A DNA stretch of 63,029 nucleotides from Boseongicola sp. SB0665_bin_10 (GTDB lineage: Bacteria; Pseudomonadota; Alphaproteobacteria; Rhodobacterales; Rhodobacteraceae), in NCBI GenBank assembly GCA_009838075.1, contig VXSG01000033.1, positions 1 through 63,029 of the forward strand. Direction: 5' to 3'. Made by a program: the position numbers and the translations under genes. This document shows positions 19,097 to 33,607 of this stretch, piece after piece. The notes under the pieces are model-generated. The model ran no database searches. It saw only the letters and a program-made list of their open reading frames with translations, and had not been told where the DNA came from. How positions within the stretch are numbered: position 1 is the stretch's first letter; each line of letters opens with the position of its first letter.

Positions 19097-20086
19097 CCTG
19101 GAAGACGTTGCCAGTTCAGTGCCCAATGCCTGGCTTCTCGCGAACGTGCGCGACCGACCTGTCCGGATGGATCCCGGAGGAGATGGCCCTCAAGCCGGTT
19201 TGCACCTGCGTGTGGCCCAAATTGAAAGACATGTCAGGCTACGCTCACAAGACTCCGGAGTTCCTCTTCGAGGACAACGTTCGCCACAGGGCCCGCTCCA
19301 TCGCGAAATGCCTGCGCACGCCGACCATCTCGATCCAACGGCTCCATGGCCGCAACACGCGTCTTGTCGTGGCTGTTCCACTGGTCGAAGCGCGGACCCA
19401 AGAAGCGCGTGGCGATCAAGGGCGCAACCCACGTCGATCCCTACGACAAGGACCAGCACGTTGACCAAGCGATCGCCGCAGCCATCGACTCCCTCAAGCA
19501 AGAACCCCAGGCGCGGGTCCTTGAACAGGCCTCCGTGTCGAACACTTCCAAGGAATGCCATGCAGAGAAACTTGCAATCTCACGAGCCGAAGCCGTGAAA
19601 CCCGTACATCCCTTGACCATCATTGCCGAAGTCCCGCGACTGATCGCGATGCGAGTCGCTCAACCCCTTCGGTCGGCTCTGCGCGAACCGCAGGAATACC
19701 CTGAAACACAGCGCCAGCTTCGGGTGCTCGTTGAACGCGCGCTGTCTCACGAAGTCCGCGCCGGATACACGCACCGCTTCATCACGCTGATGTTCGTGAC
19801 CGTTGGCGATCGCGTCTTTTGCCGCCGCTACACCTACAGCGAGCCGTCCTGGCACAGCGCTTTTCGCGCTGACCCGGCTGGCCAAGTCAAGCTGGACAAG
19901 ACCGTTGTGAACATCGATGCACATGTGCCCGACGATCTGGATGATGTCCTTCCCGCTGTTGACCAGGCCTATGCCGACAAGCTCAAGCGACTTGGAGCCA
20001 GCTTCATGCTTGCCGGTGCGGTTGAGCCCCGGGCACAAGCCAGCACCATCGAAATCACCCTCTCGAGTTCACCAGCACGCCCTTGA
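19097..20086 (+). pseudogene. Relics: alpha/beta-hydrolase end and DUF2255-like domain
   Basis: The open frame 19346-20086 is a patchwork. Residues 24-50 (VAIKGATHVDPYDKDQHVDQAIAA) look like the C-terminal end of a dienelactone-hydrolase-like alpha/beta hydrolase, with the GATH catalytic-histidine turn. The last 100 residues (FITLMFVTVGDRVFCRRYTY...SWHSAFRADPAGQVKL) resemble DUF2255. The two belong to different proteins. The frame before 19346 has further hydrolase-like scraps in another phase. I read this as decayed genes left where phoU and phoB would be expected. The DUF2255 part might still be expressed from an internal start. Confidence 0.5.
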
Positions 20087-20317
20087 TGAGCGCCGCATGC
20101 AGGGTGATCCGGGAAACCAGGCCTTGGCGACGGTTGCCGGTCCGTGCCTTCCCACACGCACAAGCTGTCCAATGGGACCATCCAGGCTGCCGGAGCCGGG
20201 GCGACGGCACGGGCCTTGTTCGCTCGATTGCCTCAGGGAGGAGCGACCCGATGCAGCCGTAGACCATGCGCAGGCCGGTTCCGGGGCAGACCGTTTCATC
20301 AACCGAAAGGCGCAGCC

Positions 20318-21481
20318 CTACGTCAAGCTCACTTCCCGACAGAGATCATTCAGGCCGATCGCCTCGACGCCTTCCGTCTTGCGATAGCGTTCCTTGCCGG
20401 AATGGACGACAAAGCTGCGTTCCGGGTTCAAGTCTTCTCGCGCGTGATGAAAGCCGCGTTCAAGCTTCGGGCTCAGACCACGCTTGATCTCGATCGCCCA
20501 GAGCCTCCGGTTCGGCAATTCCAGGAGCAAGTCGATTTCCGCGCCGGCAGCGGTACGATAGAAGCTCGCACGCGTTCGTTCAGGCACCGCACGCATGACG
20601 TTCTCGACCACGAACCCTTCCCAACTGTCGCCGGCAACCGGATGGCCAAGCACGATTTCCCGGCTGTCGAGACCGAGCAGGGCATGGACGAGGCCACTGT
20701 CTCGGATATAGGTCTTCGGTGACTTGACCAGCCGTTTGGCCGCATTGCCGCGATAGGGCGGCAGCCGGCGAACCAACAGCAGGTCGACCATTAGATCAAG
20801 GTAGCGCGCGACGGTCTTGCCGTCGACGGCAAGACTGCGTGCCAGCCGAGCCGCGTTCAGAAGCTGGCCTTGCGAATGCGCCAGCATGGTCCAGAACCTT
20901 TGCAAAATCCGCGCCGGTATCCGTGGCCCAAGCAACGGTATGTCGCGCGCCAGGTAGGTCTTGATGAAGTTGTCCCGCCAGACCACGCTGGCTTCCTCGG
21001 TCTCCGCCAGGAAGCTGTCGGGAAACCCGCCGCGGATCCACAACAGCTCGCGGTCATGGGCCCCGGTCTCCAGAACGTCAAGAGGACAGAGTTCGACATA
21101 GGCGATGCGCCCGGCCAGGCTCTCGCGCGACTGCTTCAGAAAATCCATCGAGGCAGAGCCGAGGAGAAGAAAGCGACCGGTGCGCGTGCCTTGTCGTCGC
21201 CCGCGGTCGATCACGCCGCGAAGTTCCTGGAACAAGGCCGGCACAAACTGGATCCCGTCCAGAATGACCAGTTCGTTCTCGTGCGCAGAGAGGTAGTACG
21301 CAGGATCGGACAGCTTGCCGCGATCCCCCGAGCTCTCCATGTCGAGATAGACGGCCTTGCGGTGCCCAGCTATCAGCTGGGCCAGTGTCGTCTTGCCGAC
21401 CTGACGCGGACCAAGCAGCGCCACGGCCGGAAACTGGTCCAGCCGCGCAATCACGGCTTGCAGCAGTCGACGATCAATCAT
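20318..21481 (-). CDS. AAA ATPase of the DUF4143 family, altered Walker B
   Basis: 387 residues. The AAA_14 ATPase part starts with ALLGPRQVGKTTLAQL (Walker A, residues 22-37). Walker B reads LVILDGIQFVP, with Gly76 where the family has Glu (LDEIQ). The C-terminal DUF4143 part ends in a PD-(D/E)xK-like block, GAEIDLLLELPN....AIEIKRG. Members are widespread, often horizontally moved, and their role is unclear. A glycine at the catalytic glutamate should abolish or slow ATP hydrolysis while allowing binding. The gene is complete and otherwise conserved. It stands alone, convergent to the relic region. Confidence 0.88.
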   Translation of the reverse strand: MIDRRLLQAVIARLDQFPAVALLGPRQVGKTTLAQLIAGHRKAVYLDMESSGDRGKLSDPAYYLSAHENELVILDGIQFVPALFQELRGVIDRGRRQGTRTGRFLLLGSASMDFLKQSRESLAGRIAYVELCPLDVLETGAHDRELLWIRGGFPDSFLAETEEASVVWRDNFIKTYLARDIPLLGPRIPARILQRFWTMLAHSQGQLLNAARLARSLAVDGKTVARYLDLMVDLLLVRRLPPYRGNAAKRLVKSPKTYIRDSGLVHALLGLDSREIVLGHPVAGDSWEGFVVENVMRAVPERTRASFYRTAAGAEIDLLLELPNRRLWAIEIKRGLSPKLERGFHHAREDLNPERSFVVHSGKERYRKTEGVEAIGLNDLCREVSLT

Positions 21482-21602
21482 CCGTGCAAATATGGCATCT
21501 CATTCCACAATTGCAAGGTTAATTTCAAGATCTGGCACGCTTGTCCACCCGATTCGCACCAGGAACTGTCACCGCCTTCTCACAAGATCTGCAAGAGCAT
21601 CG

Positions 21603-21646
21603 CGACACAAAAGAAGCCCGCCGCATTCCTGGGAACGGCGGCGGGC
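21603..21646 (-). terminator. Rho-independent terminator
   Basis: On the minus strand a 9-bp perfect GC stem (21638-21646 with 21616-21624, 13-base loop) is followed by TTCTTTTGTG. It lies about 130 bases downstream of the 39-aa gene at 21775-21894 and so would end its transcript. Confidence 0.7.
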
Positions 21647-21774
21647 AAGTTGCGTGTCTGGCTTCGTTTCGGTCCTGGTCCTTGGGGGGCAAAGACCCCG
21701 ACGACGATGTCGTCGTGCATCGGATTCGGGACAGGATGCATGGACCGACAATCCAGACCGCAGGCAGGCTCGGT

Positions 21775-21894
21775 TCAGAAAAGTCCAGACAGGGACAAAC
21801 CAGCCAATGTAAGCAGCACCAGCGCTGCGCCTCCGGCAAATTCGCCGGGCAAGGTCGCGCCGTTGCGGGCAATCATGTCTTTCAGCTCGTTCAT
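21775..21894 (-). CDS. 39-residue membrane peptide
   Basis: A short frame with a near-perfect AGGAGG 7 bases before its ATG. The product has a charged N-terminus (MNELKDMIARNG) and a C-terminal hydrophobic helix (GGAALVLLTLAGLSLSGLF), so it is probably a single-pass inner-membrane peptide. A strong terminator lies downstream, making a self-contained transcription unit between recG and the DUF4143 ATPase. I do not recognise a family. It could be a small membrane regulator or a type I-like toxin; the sequence does not decide. Confidence 0.6.
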   Translation of the reverse strand: MNELKDMIARNGATLPGEFAGGAALVLLTLAGLSLSGLF

Positions 21895-22019
21895 GTTGTA
21901 GCCTCCTGGCTTTCGGCTGCGGTCGGCAGGCAACGCAGATGTTGCCTGATTGTTCTCAACTTTGGCCAAAAGTAAAGACCTTAACGCGAACATTCGCGAA
22001 CAAAGTGCACAGGCTGACC

Positions 22020-27528
<5,509 letters not shown>

Positions 27529-27552
27529 CCATACGGGGCTTGCAGGATCAAG

Positions 27553-28689
27553 TCAGACTTCCAGCGAAGTGACGTCATGGCGATAGATCCAGTCGAACCG
27601 CCTGAGCATTGCCGCCGGGGCGATCGCGCTTGCCGCCTTGAGCGCCGCGTGTGCCGCGAAGCGTACAGGCGGGATGCGGAGGTGGTAGTTGCGTGCATTC
27701 CTGGTGGCGGCATCCACGATCCGTGTTGCCCTGGGAATCCTGAGGACCTGATATCGTTCGAGGGCCTCGGGCAGATCGTGCTGCCGGATTGCGGCCGCGA
27801 GAACCCATGCGTCCTCAAGTGCCAGGTTTGCCCCTTGCGCAAGAAAGGGCAGCGTCGGATGCGCGGCGTCGCCGAGCAGGACCTTCCGGTCACGAACCCA
27901 GCGTCCTGCCACCCGATGGCGAAACAGGCCCCAGAGATGCACGCTCTCGACCGTTGCCAGCATGCGGCGCACCTCGGGCCCAAATCCGGCAAATGCCGCG
28001 CGGAGACTGTCGGGGTCATCCTCGTGGTTCCAGCCCTCGTCCACCCATTCCGCGCGCTCCTCGAACGCCGCGATGTTGCGCTGCCCGTCTCCGATCGGGT
28101 AGGTCACGAGATGACGGCCCGGGCCCATGTGGACCTCGACCACTGGTTCGCGCCATGCATCTGGAATCACGGTGCGCCAGGCAACCTGGCGGGTGAAGAA
28201 CGGACTTGATTCGTTGTCCACGAGTGCGCGCATGCGGGACTTGATTCCGTCGGCGCCGATCAGCAGGTCTTCGCCTTCAAGCGCTTGTCCCTCTGGCGGC
28301 AGCGCACGGTCGACACCGAACTCGATGGAAGCACCGGCATCCACCGAGGCCGCCGCCAGATGCGCAACAAGGGTAGCCCTGTGCGAGAGTTGCCAGCGCA
28401 GGTCCCCGGCATGGCGCCCGAAGTCCAGAGTTGCCACCGTTCGCCCGCTTGGTCCGTCCCTGAGACGCACGGCTGCGAGCCGGACTGTCTCGGTCCGAAG
28501 CTCGTTTTCCAGTCCAAGCGCACGCAAGACCGCCATGCCGTTCGGGCTTACCTGGATTCCTGCCCCCACCTGGCTGAACGCGCTTGCCCGCTCAATCATG
28601 CGGATTGAATGCCCGTCACGTGCAAGCGCCGCCGCGGCGGCCAACCCGCCGATTCCGGCTCCCGCGATCGTGATCTTCAGAGGTCTCAT
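27553..28689 (-). CDS. FAD-dependent monooxygenase (salicylate hydroxylase-like)
   Basis: 378 residues of the PHBH/UbiH flavoprotein monooxygenase class. The N-terminal GxGxxG is ITIAGAGIGGLAAAAAL, the middle DG motif is LIGADGIKSRMRALV, and the GD motif is VLLGDAAHPTLPFLAQGANLALED. Such enzymes hydroxylate aromatic rings with NAD(P)H and oxygen. The substrate is unknown. The start ATG 28689 immediately precedes the FAD motif. It lies between zapE and dksA on the minus strand, without an obvious pathway partner nearby. Confidence 0.9.
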   Translation of the reverse strand: MRPLKITIAGAGIGGLAAAAALARDGHSIRMIERASAFSQVGAGIQVSPNGMAVLRALGLENELRTETVRLAAVRLRDGPSGRTVATLDFGRHAGDLRWQLSHRATLVAHLAAASVDAGASIEFGVDRALPPEGQALEGEDLLIGADGIKSRMRALVDNESSPFFTRQVAWRTVIPDAWREPVVEVHMGPGRHLVTYPIGDGQRNIAAFEERAEWVDEGWNHEDDPDSLRAAFAGFGPEVRRMLATVESVHLWGLFRHRVAGRWVRDRKVLLGDAAHPTLPFLAQGANLALEDAWVLAAAIRQHDLPEALERYQVLRIPRATRIVDAATRNARNYHLRIPPVRFAAHAALKAASAIAPAAMLRRFDWIYRHDVTSLEV

Positions 28690-28761
28690 GACAGGCAGCC
28701 TTCTGGACAGGACCAAGACTTGCACTGCGGCCGACGGCGCATCCGGCGCATTGCAATCGAC

Positions 28762-29205
28762 TCAACTGTCGCGGTGCACCTTTTCCGCCCGCTCATGCCT
28801 TTCCTGGGCCTCGAGGCTAAGTGTCGCGATCGGGCGCGCGTCCAGGCGCTTGAGCGAGATTGGCTCGCCCGTGTCTTCGCAATAGCCGTAGTCTCCTGCA
28901 TCGATGCGGCGCAAGGCTTGGTCAATCTTGGCAACCAGCTTGCGTTGGCGGTCCCTGGTGCGAAGCTCCAGTGCCCTGTCCGCCTCCTCGCTGGCCCTGT
29001 CCGCGATGTCGGGAATGTTCCGGGTCGTGTCTTGAAGACCTTCGATCGTGGTCTTGCTGTCGCCCATCAGTTCGGACTTCCAGATCAGGAGCTTCTTGCG
29101 AAAGTACGCGAGTTGACGTTCGTTCATGAAGGGCTCGTCATCTGCGGGACGATAGGCATCGTCAAGAACGGCGGCGGCTTTCACATTCTTTCGTCTTGCA
29201 GGCAT
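28762..29205 (-). CDS. dksA: RNA polymerase-binding transcription factor DksA, one-cysteine type
   Basis: 147 residues. DksA enters the RNA polymerase secondary channel and with ppGpp controls stable RNA and amino acid promoters. The coiled coil runs about residues 30-100, with the DxxDxA-like tip in NIPDIADRASEE. The C-terminal zinc-finger region reads YCEDTGEPISLKRLDARPIATLSLEAQERHE, written here in parts: only one cysteine (YCEDTG) remains of the four found in E. coli, the others being Thr, Leu or Ala. Alphaproteobacterial DksA proteins with this pattern probably do not need zinc. ATG 29205 gives the usual length. Confidence 0.93.
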   Translation of the reverse strand: MPARRKNVKAAAVLDDAYRPADDEPFMNERQLAYFRKKLLIWKSELMGDSKTTIEGLQDTTRNIPDIADRASEEADRALELRTRDRQRKLVAKIDQALRRIDAGDYGYCEDTGEPISLKRLDARPIATLSLEAQERHERAEKVHRDS

Positions 29206-29517
29206 TCTCGGGAACTCGAAATTTCGGACGGCGGGCACATAGCCGATCAGCGCGGGCTTGTCACTACACGATCGCTGGAAATTGCTTCGCGGAACTTGAA
29301 ATTTCGTTGCGCAACGGTTTAGTGCCACTGAGACTTCCGGGATCGGAGGCACCCTGCGATGACCCTCAAGGCCAGGCAATTCCTGCACCGAATGACCGGC
29401 AGATGGACGTCCAGGTCCTGCTGGCCGAACTTCATCATCAACTGCCGGAGTTCGCCTCGTCCCTGATCTTCACCGCTGGTCGAAAGTTCCGAAACGCTGG
29501 AAGAAGTGGAAGATCGA
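29206..29517. other. Divergent intergenic region dksA/phyH
   Basis: 312 bases between two divergent genes, presumably with both promoters. I see no clear palindrome, hairpin or small gene. The sequence is not a second copy of the ATTAG-N5-CTAAT operator found at 32.7 and 33.6 kb. Confidence 0.35.
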
Positions 29518-30300
29518 ATGGCAACTCCAAACTTGAAGGACGTCCAGGACACATATGCCAGGGATGGCGTGGTCCTTCTCAAGAACGTCCTGACCGAGAA
29601 CTGGTTGGAACGACTGCGCTCCGCGGTCGACGAAGAAGTGAAGAAGGGCGAACGATACTTCGCCTACAAGAACATGCGTGAACGCGCCGGGACGTTCCGG
29701 GACTACTGCCTGACGTCGGACATCGGGCAACGGGTGGCGGAAGTGGCGGGCGCGAATTGGGCGTCCCTCATGTTTGACCAACTCTTCGTCAAGGAGCCGG
29801 GCACCAGGACGCAAACGGGCTGGCACACAGACCAGCCCTATTGGCCCGTCACCGGGCCCATCATGACGATGTGGATCGCGCTCGATCCGGTCGACCCGGA
29901 CAATGGCGCGCTCGAGTTCATTCCGGGCTCCCACGCCTGGGACGCCAGGTACCGGCCCTTCAAGACGGACCAGATGGGCGCATTCCTGCACTATCTGGAG
30001 GAGGACAGCCCGGAATACTCCGACATGCCCGATTTCGAGGCGGAGCGCGACAGGCATCGCATCATCCATTTCGACATGGAGCCAGGCGACGCGCTCGCCT
30101 TCGACGGGATGATCGTGCATTCGGCAATGGGCAATCGGACGAGCACCCGCCGCAGACGGGGATACGCGGTCCGGTTCGCCTGCGAAGGCGCGACCTACCA
30201 ACCTCGCGATACGGTCACGGAGTGGCTGCACGATCCCGGCATGGCGGACGGTTCCCCGTTCTTTGGCGAGAAGTTCCCGCTGGTCTACGAGGCGGCATAG
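29518..30300 (+). CDS. Phytanoyl-CoA dioxygenase (PhyH) family protein
   Basis: 260 residues of the Fe(II)/2-oxoglutarate dioxygenase superfamily, PhyH branch. The iron site is HxD in GWHTDQPYWP plus a distal His in MIVHSAMGN. The 2-oxoglutarate-binding Arg is probably the one in RRGYAVRFA. A conserved NGALEFIPGSHAW turn follows the HxD. Relatives hydroxylate fatty acyl-CoA, ectoine or small secondary metabolites. It is convergent with the P450 gene and overlaps its end by 16 bases. ATG 29518 is preferred over GTG 29506. Confidence 0.9.
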   Translation: MATPNLKDVQDTYARDGVVLLKNVLTENWLERLRSAVDEEVKKGERYFAYKNMRERAGTFRDYCLTSDIGQRVAEVAGANWASLMFDQLFVKEPGTRTQTGWHTDQPYWPVTGPIMTMWIALDPVDPDNGALEFIPGSHAWDARYRPFKTDQMGAFLHYLEEDSPEYSDMPDFEAERDRHRIIHFDMEPGDALAFDGMIVHSAMGNRTSTRRRRGYAVRFACEGATYQPRDTVTEWLHDPGMADGSPFFGEKFPLVYEAA

Positions 30301-31532
30301 CGACTTGACACGGCGCGGCGCCGCGAATCTTCAGGCTCCAGCCGCGCCAGCAGCTGCGTGACAGACGTGAACATGGGTGAATGCGCGAATCGGGTCGCTT
30401 CCAGCGCCAGGCCGGGAAATCGCTGTGCGAGCAGGGCGATCGTCTCCTCGACCTCGACGGTCACGATGAAACGCCCGATGCACGAGAACACGCCACCACC
30501 GAAGTTCAGGTGCAGAGGCTCGTCCGTGCGGTAGATGTCGAAGACCTCAGGGGCCGAATAGTGGTCTGCATTCCAGTGAGTCGCGCCGACATTTGCGAAG
30601 ACCGGGGTTCCCTCTGGCAAGACAACCCTTTCAAGCTCCGTCGCCGACAATACCTCGCGCGACGTGGAAATGGTGCGGGGATGATAGCGCATGACCTCCT
30701 GAACGGCGCGTGAAACCTGTTCCGGCTGCGTGCCCAGCCGCAGCCATATGTCGGGCCGCGATGCGAGTTCGACGATCGCGATCCCGATCTGGTGCGAGGA
30801 GTTGTCAGTGTTGGCTTCCGCCAGCTTGATGACCCAGTTGCGCAGATCGTCGGCGTCCAGCAGTCCAGCATCCTCGGTCCGGATGAGATCGGAAAGCAGG
30901 TCGTCTCCCGGCGTCCGGCGTCGGTCGGCAATGCGCGCGTCAACGTAGTCGATGAGGGCCTCGAACGCCTCGACGATGGCGGGCGCATGCCGGGGATCGC
31001 GCGTGTGCGCCTGCTGGACGGTGTGCGATGTCCGTGAGACGAAATCGGCGTCGCTCAACGGGGCGCCGACCCAGTGGCAGTAGACGGCAGAGGGAATCCT
31101 GTCGCACAGCGACGAAATGAGATCCACGGGCCGGTCCGCGGGCAATGCGTCCACAATTTCGGTCACGACCTCGCGAATGTTGGGCCGGAAGCGCTCGGAC
31201 GCCTCCTCGCTCAAAAGCCGTGTGAGCGGGCGCCTGAGATCGCGGCGGCGGTCGCCGCGATTGTGGAACGAGATCGAGTTGCGCTTGTAGTCAAGCGGCC
31301 GGCCCTCCGGGAGGCCCAGGAGTTCGATGAGCTTGGGATGGCCTGTTCCAAGGTTCCGGTCGACAATCGCGTTCCGGCACAGTTCGTAGTCGAGCAGCTC
31401 CACACCACGCTCGCTTCGCGCGATCTTCCATTTCTGCGCCCAGCCCGAAAGAGCCGGAAACGGTGCGCTCCGGTATTCGACACTCGAGAAGTCGAGGACC
31501 GGCAGATCGGAAATCGTGCGCGGCACTGTCAT
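30285..31532 (-). CDS. Cytochrome P450
   Basis: A 415-residue soluble bacterial P450. The heme-binding loop is FGGGVFSCIGRF with the axial cysteine. The ExxR of helix K is probably EVMRYHPR. The I-helix oxygen site is in KLAEANTDNSSHQ, where the usual A/G-G-x-D/E-T is replaced by a variant (ANTDNSS), which may alter proton delivery. The ATG overlaps the end of the Rieske oxygenase gene (ATGA), so the two are co-translated. No ferredoxin or reductase gene is adjacent. Confidence 0.93.
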   Translation of the reverse strand: MTVPRTISDLPVLDFSSVEYRSAPFPALSGWAQKWKIARSERGVELLDYELCRNAIVDRNLGTGHPKLIELLGLPEGRPLDYKRNSISFHNRGDRRRDLRRPLTRLLSEEASERFRPNIREVVTEIVDALPADRPVDLISSLCDRIPSAVYCHWVGAPLSDADFVSRTSHTVQQAHTRDPRHAPAIVEAFEALIDYVDARIADRRRTPGDDLLSDLIRTEDAGLLDADDLRNWVIKLAEANTDNSSHQIGIAIVELASRPDIWLRLGTQPEQVSRAVQEVMRYHPRTISTSREVLSATELERVVLPEGTPVFANVGATHWNADHYSAPEVFDIYRTDEPLHLNFGGGVFSCIGRFIVTVEVEETIALLAQRFPGLALEATRFAHSPMFTSVTQLLARLEPEDSRRRAVSSRYAAS

Positions 31533-32578
31533 GGCTCTGGCCGCGTCGCGTCCCCGGACTCGCCTTCAGCCTCGATTGCGCGGCCGAGCATCAGGCGAAA
31601 TTGCTTGGCGCCGGCATCAAGGCCAAGATCAATGCTTGGCGTCCTCTTGTGCTTCATTCCGAGGTGAACCTTTTCGAGCACCGCGCGATCCTCTTCAAAG
31701 GCCATTCGGGCGCCATCATTCATGAACGCCGACACTTCCTGGTTCTCGGGATCGGCGTTTCGATGCTGGAACCAGAAATAGCGCGTCCGGTCTTCGTCTA
31801 TGGGCGTCATGAAATTGTAGGAGATGTTGATGAAAGTCTCCGCGACCGGATCCTTGCCGTATCCGCCCGTGCCCACAGGCGTGTAGATTGACTTGTTGAG
31901 ACCGATCGCCGGCATGCACATCTCGTAGTGCTGAAGCCGGTCGCAGTTGCCCTGGAACGATACAAGCTCTGCGTAGTATGGCGAAGGCGGCTTGTCCGAG
32001 ATCCACCGCGACACCACGACGCCACGGTCCGTCCTTTCGACATTCAGTGGTTCCTCGTCCGTCCCGGCCCCGGCAAAGGAGGTCACGTGCACCCACGCCA
32101 CGTGACTTGGATCGAGCAGGTTGTCGCAGACCCACAGGTAGTTGCAGTCGATGTCCAGAACCCCGCCATCCGTCTTTCCCCAGGAAGAATCCTCGAAGTT
32201 CTCGATCGGAAATATCCTGTCCGGATCGGCCAGCGCCGGATCGCCCGTCCATATCCAGAGGAAACGGTATCGATCAACGACCGGGTAGGACTTCACCGCG
32301 GCTCGGCGCGGAACGTTGTGCTGCTGCGTGGGCGCCGCAACGCATGAACCGCGGCGGTCGAATGTCAGGCCATGGTAGCCGCATTCGACGTGGTCGCCCT
32401 TGAGCGCGCCGTCCGACAGCGGAAGCTTGCGGTGAGGGCATGCATCTTCGAGCGCGACCGGCGTGCCGTCTTCCTGCCGGTAGAACACGATCTGCTCGCC
32501 CAGAAACGTCTCGGCCTTGAGTTCCCGTCCGACATCGTCGCTCCATCCCGCAACGTACCAGCAATTTCTCAGAAACAT
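31529..32578 (-). CDS. Rieske non-heme iron oxygenase (VanA-like)
   Basis: 349 residues. The N-terminal Rieske [2Fe-2S] domain has ACPHRKLPLSDG and VECGYHGL (C-x-H...C-x2-H). The catalytic domain has the mononuclear iron triad in DNLLDPSHVAWVH, with the third ligand probably in the FEEDRAVLE segment. It resembles aromatic O-demethylases and steroid or vanillate monooxygenase large subunits. Gene order on the minus strand is lysR, Rieske, P450. The ATTAG-N5-CTAAT operator copy (32659-32673) lies 81 bases upstream of its start. Confidence 0.93.
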   Translation of the reverse strand: MFLRNCWYVAGWSDDVGRELKAETFLGEQIVFYRQEDGTPVALEDACPHRKLPLSDGALKGDHVECGYHGLTFDRRGSCVAAPTQQHNVPRRAAVKSYPVVDRYRFLWIWTGDPALADPDRIFPIENFEDSSWGKTDGGVLDIDCNYLWVCDNLLDPSHVAWVHVTSFAGAGTDEEPLNVERTDRGVVVSRWISDKPPSPYYAELVSFQGNCDRLQHYEMCMPAIGLNKSIYTPVGTGGYGKDPVAETFINISYNFMTPIDEDRTRYFWFQHRNADPENQEVSAFMNDGARMAFEEDRAVLEKVHLGMKHKRTPSIDLGLDAGAKQFRLMLGRAIEAEGESGDATRPEP

Positions 32579-32658
32579 GTTCGCGCTCCCTTCGTGCGGC
32601 TGACACAACATGAGACATTGCAGACGCTCGGGTCCAGCACCATCCGGTAATGAGGATC

Positions 32659-32673
32659 ATTAGCAGGACTAAT
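32659..32673. promoter_or_regulatory. Predicted LysR operator, copy 2 (Rieske/P450 promoter)
   Basis: ATTAG-CAGGA-CTAAT, a perfect inverted repeat with a 5-base spacer and the T-N11-A shape of LysR sites. The same outer 10 bases occur at 33608-33622 in the lysR promoter. It overlaps the lysR stop codon and lies just upstream of the Rieske gene. Confidence 0.65.
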
Positions 32674-33595
32674 CATTTGACTTCGCAAACCCGGGAATCT
32701 GTGGCTGGTTGGCGGCCTCGGACTTGATCCAGGACATGAACACCTGCACCTTGGCGCTCTCCAGCATCCCGGCTCGACAGACCAGCCAGTAGGACAGCGG
32801 CGACGAAACGATCTCGGGAAACGGCCTCACCAGCTTGCCTGCGACGAGGGCGTCCACGACAAGCGGCTCCCGGCCCAAGGCAACACCGAGACCCTCGATT
32901 GCCGCCTGAATGACAAGGTTCGATTGGCCAAGGCGCCTGGTGCGAACTGGCTCGGGCAGCCGGACGCCGGCTTCCCTGGCCCAGTATTCCCATGTCGGGC
33001 TTGAAGCGCCAAAGTCCAGGTTCTCGTCCTGGAGCACCGTGTGATGCGCGAGGTCCGACAGGGTCGCCAGTCCGGGCGCGGCATCCCGGAGTGCAGGAGC
33101 GCAAACGGGAAACAGGCGTTCCGGCATGAGTCGTTCGACATGAAATCCGGGATTGTCGCCGAGCCCGTATCGAATCCCGACATTCGCGTCGGTGCCCGAA
33201 AACGGCAGCTGGCCGGTATCGGTCGTGATCGAAATGGACAGTTCCGGGTGCGCAAGATCGAAGTGCAGCAACCTCGGGAAGAGCCATGTAAAGGCAAATC
33301 CCGGCAGACAGCTGATGATGATCGTCCTGTCGGCCCGTTTCCTGTCCCTCAAGTCGATGCAGACATCCGACAACCGTCCCAGCCCTTCCGAGATCGCTCG
33401 GCCAAGCCGCTCTCCTTCCAGCGTCGGCTCCGACTTGCGGGCGCCTCGAAGGAGAAGGTCCTGCCCCAGCCACTCCTCCAGCACCTTCACGTGCTGGCTG
33501 ATCGCGCTCTGGCTGACGCCCAGCTCCGCGGCTGCCGCAGAGAAGTTGGACTGCCGATACACCGCCTCGAAGGCGCGCAGGGAGGCGAATGGCAT
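32669..33595 (-). CDS. LysR-family transcriptional regulator
   Basis: 308 residues with an N-terminal winged helix-turn-helix (SLRAFEAVYRQSNFSAAAAE, then LGVSQSAISQHVKVLEE) and a periplasmic-binding-like effector domain, GcvA-like in its C-terminal half. I chose ATG 33595; starts farther upstream would place the operator at 33608-33622 inside the coding sequence. It is divergent from the M29-like gene and directly upstream of the Rieske/P450 pair, both of which carry the same 15-bp palindrome. It probably responds to the oxygenase substrate and controls itself and these genes. Confidence 0.92.
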   Translation of the reverse strand: MPFASLRAFEAVYRQSNFSAAAAELGVSQSAISQHVKVLEEWLGQDLLLRGARKSEPTLEGERLGRAISEGLGRLSDVCIDLRDRKRADRTIIISCLPGFAFTWLFPRLLHFDLAHPELSISITTDTGQLPFSGTDANVGIRYGLGDNPGFHVERLMPERLFPVCAPALRDAAPGLATLSDLAHHTVLQDENLDFGASSPTWEYWAREAGVRLPEPVRTRRLGQSNLVIQAAIEGLGVALGREPLVVDALVAGKLVRPFPEIVSSPLSYWLVCRAGMLESAKVQVFMSWIKSEAANQPQIPGFAKSND

Positions 33596-33607
33596 GTTGA
33601 TTATCAT

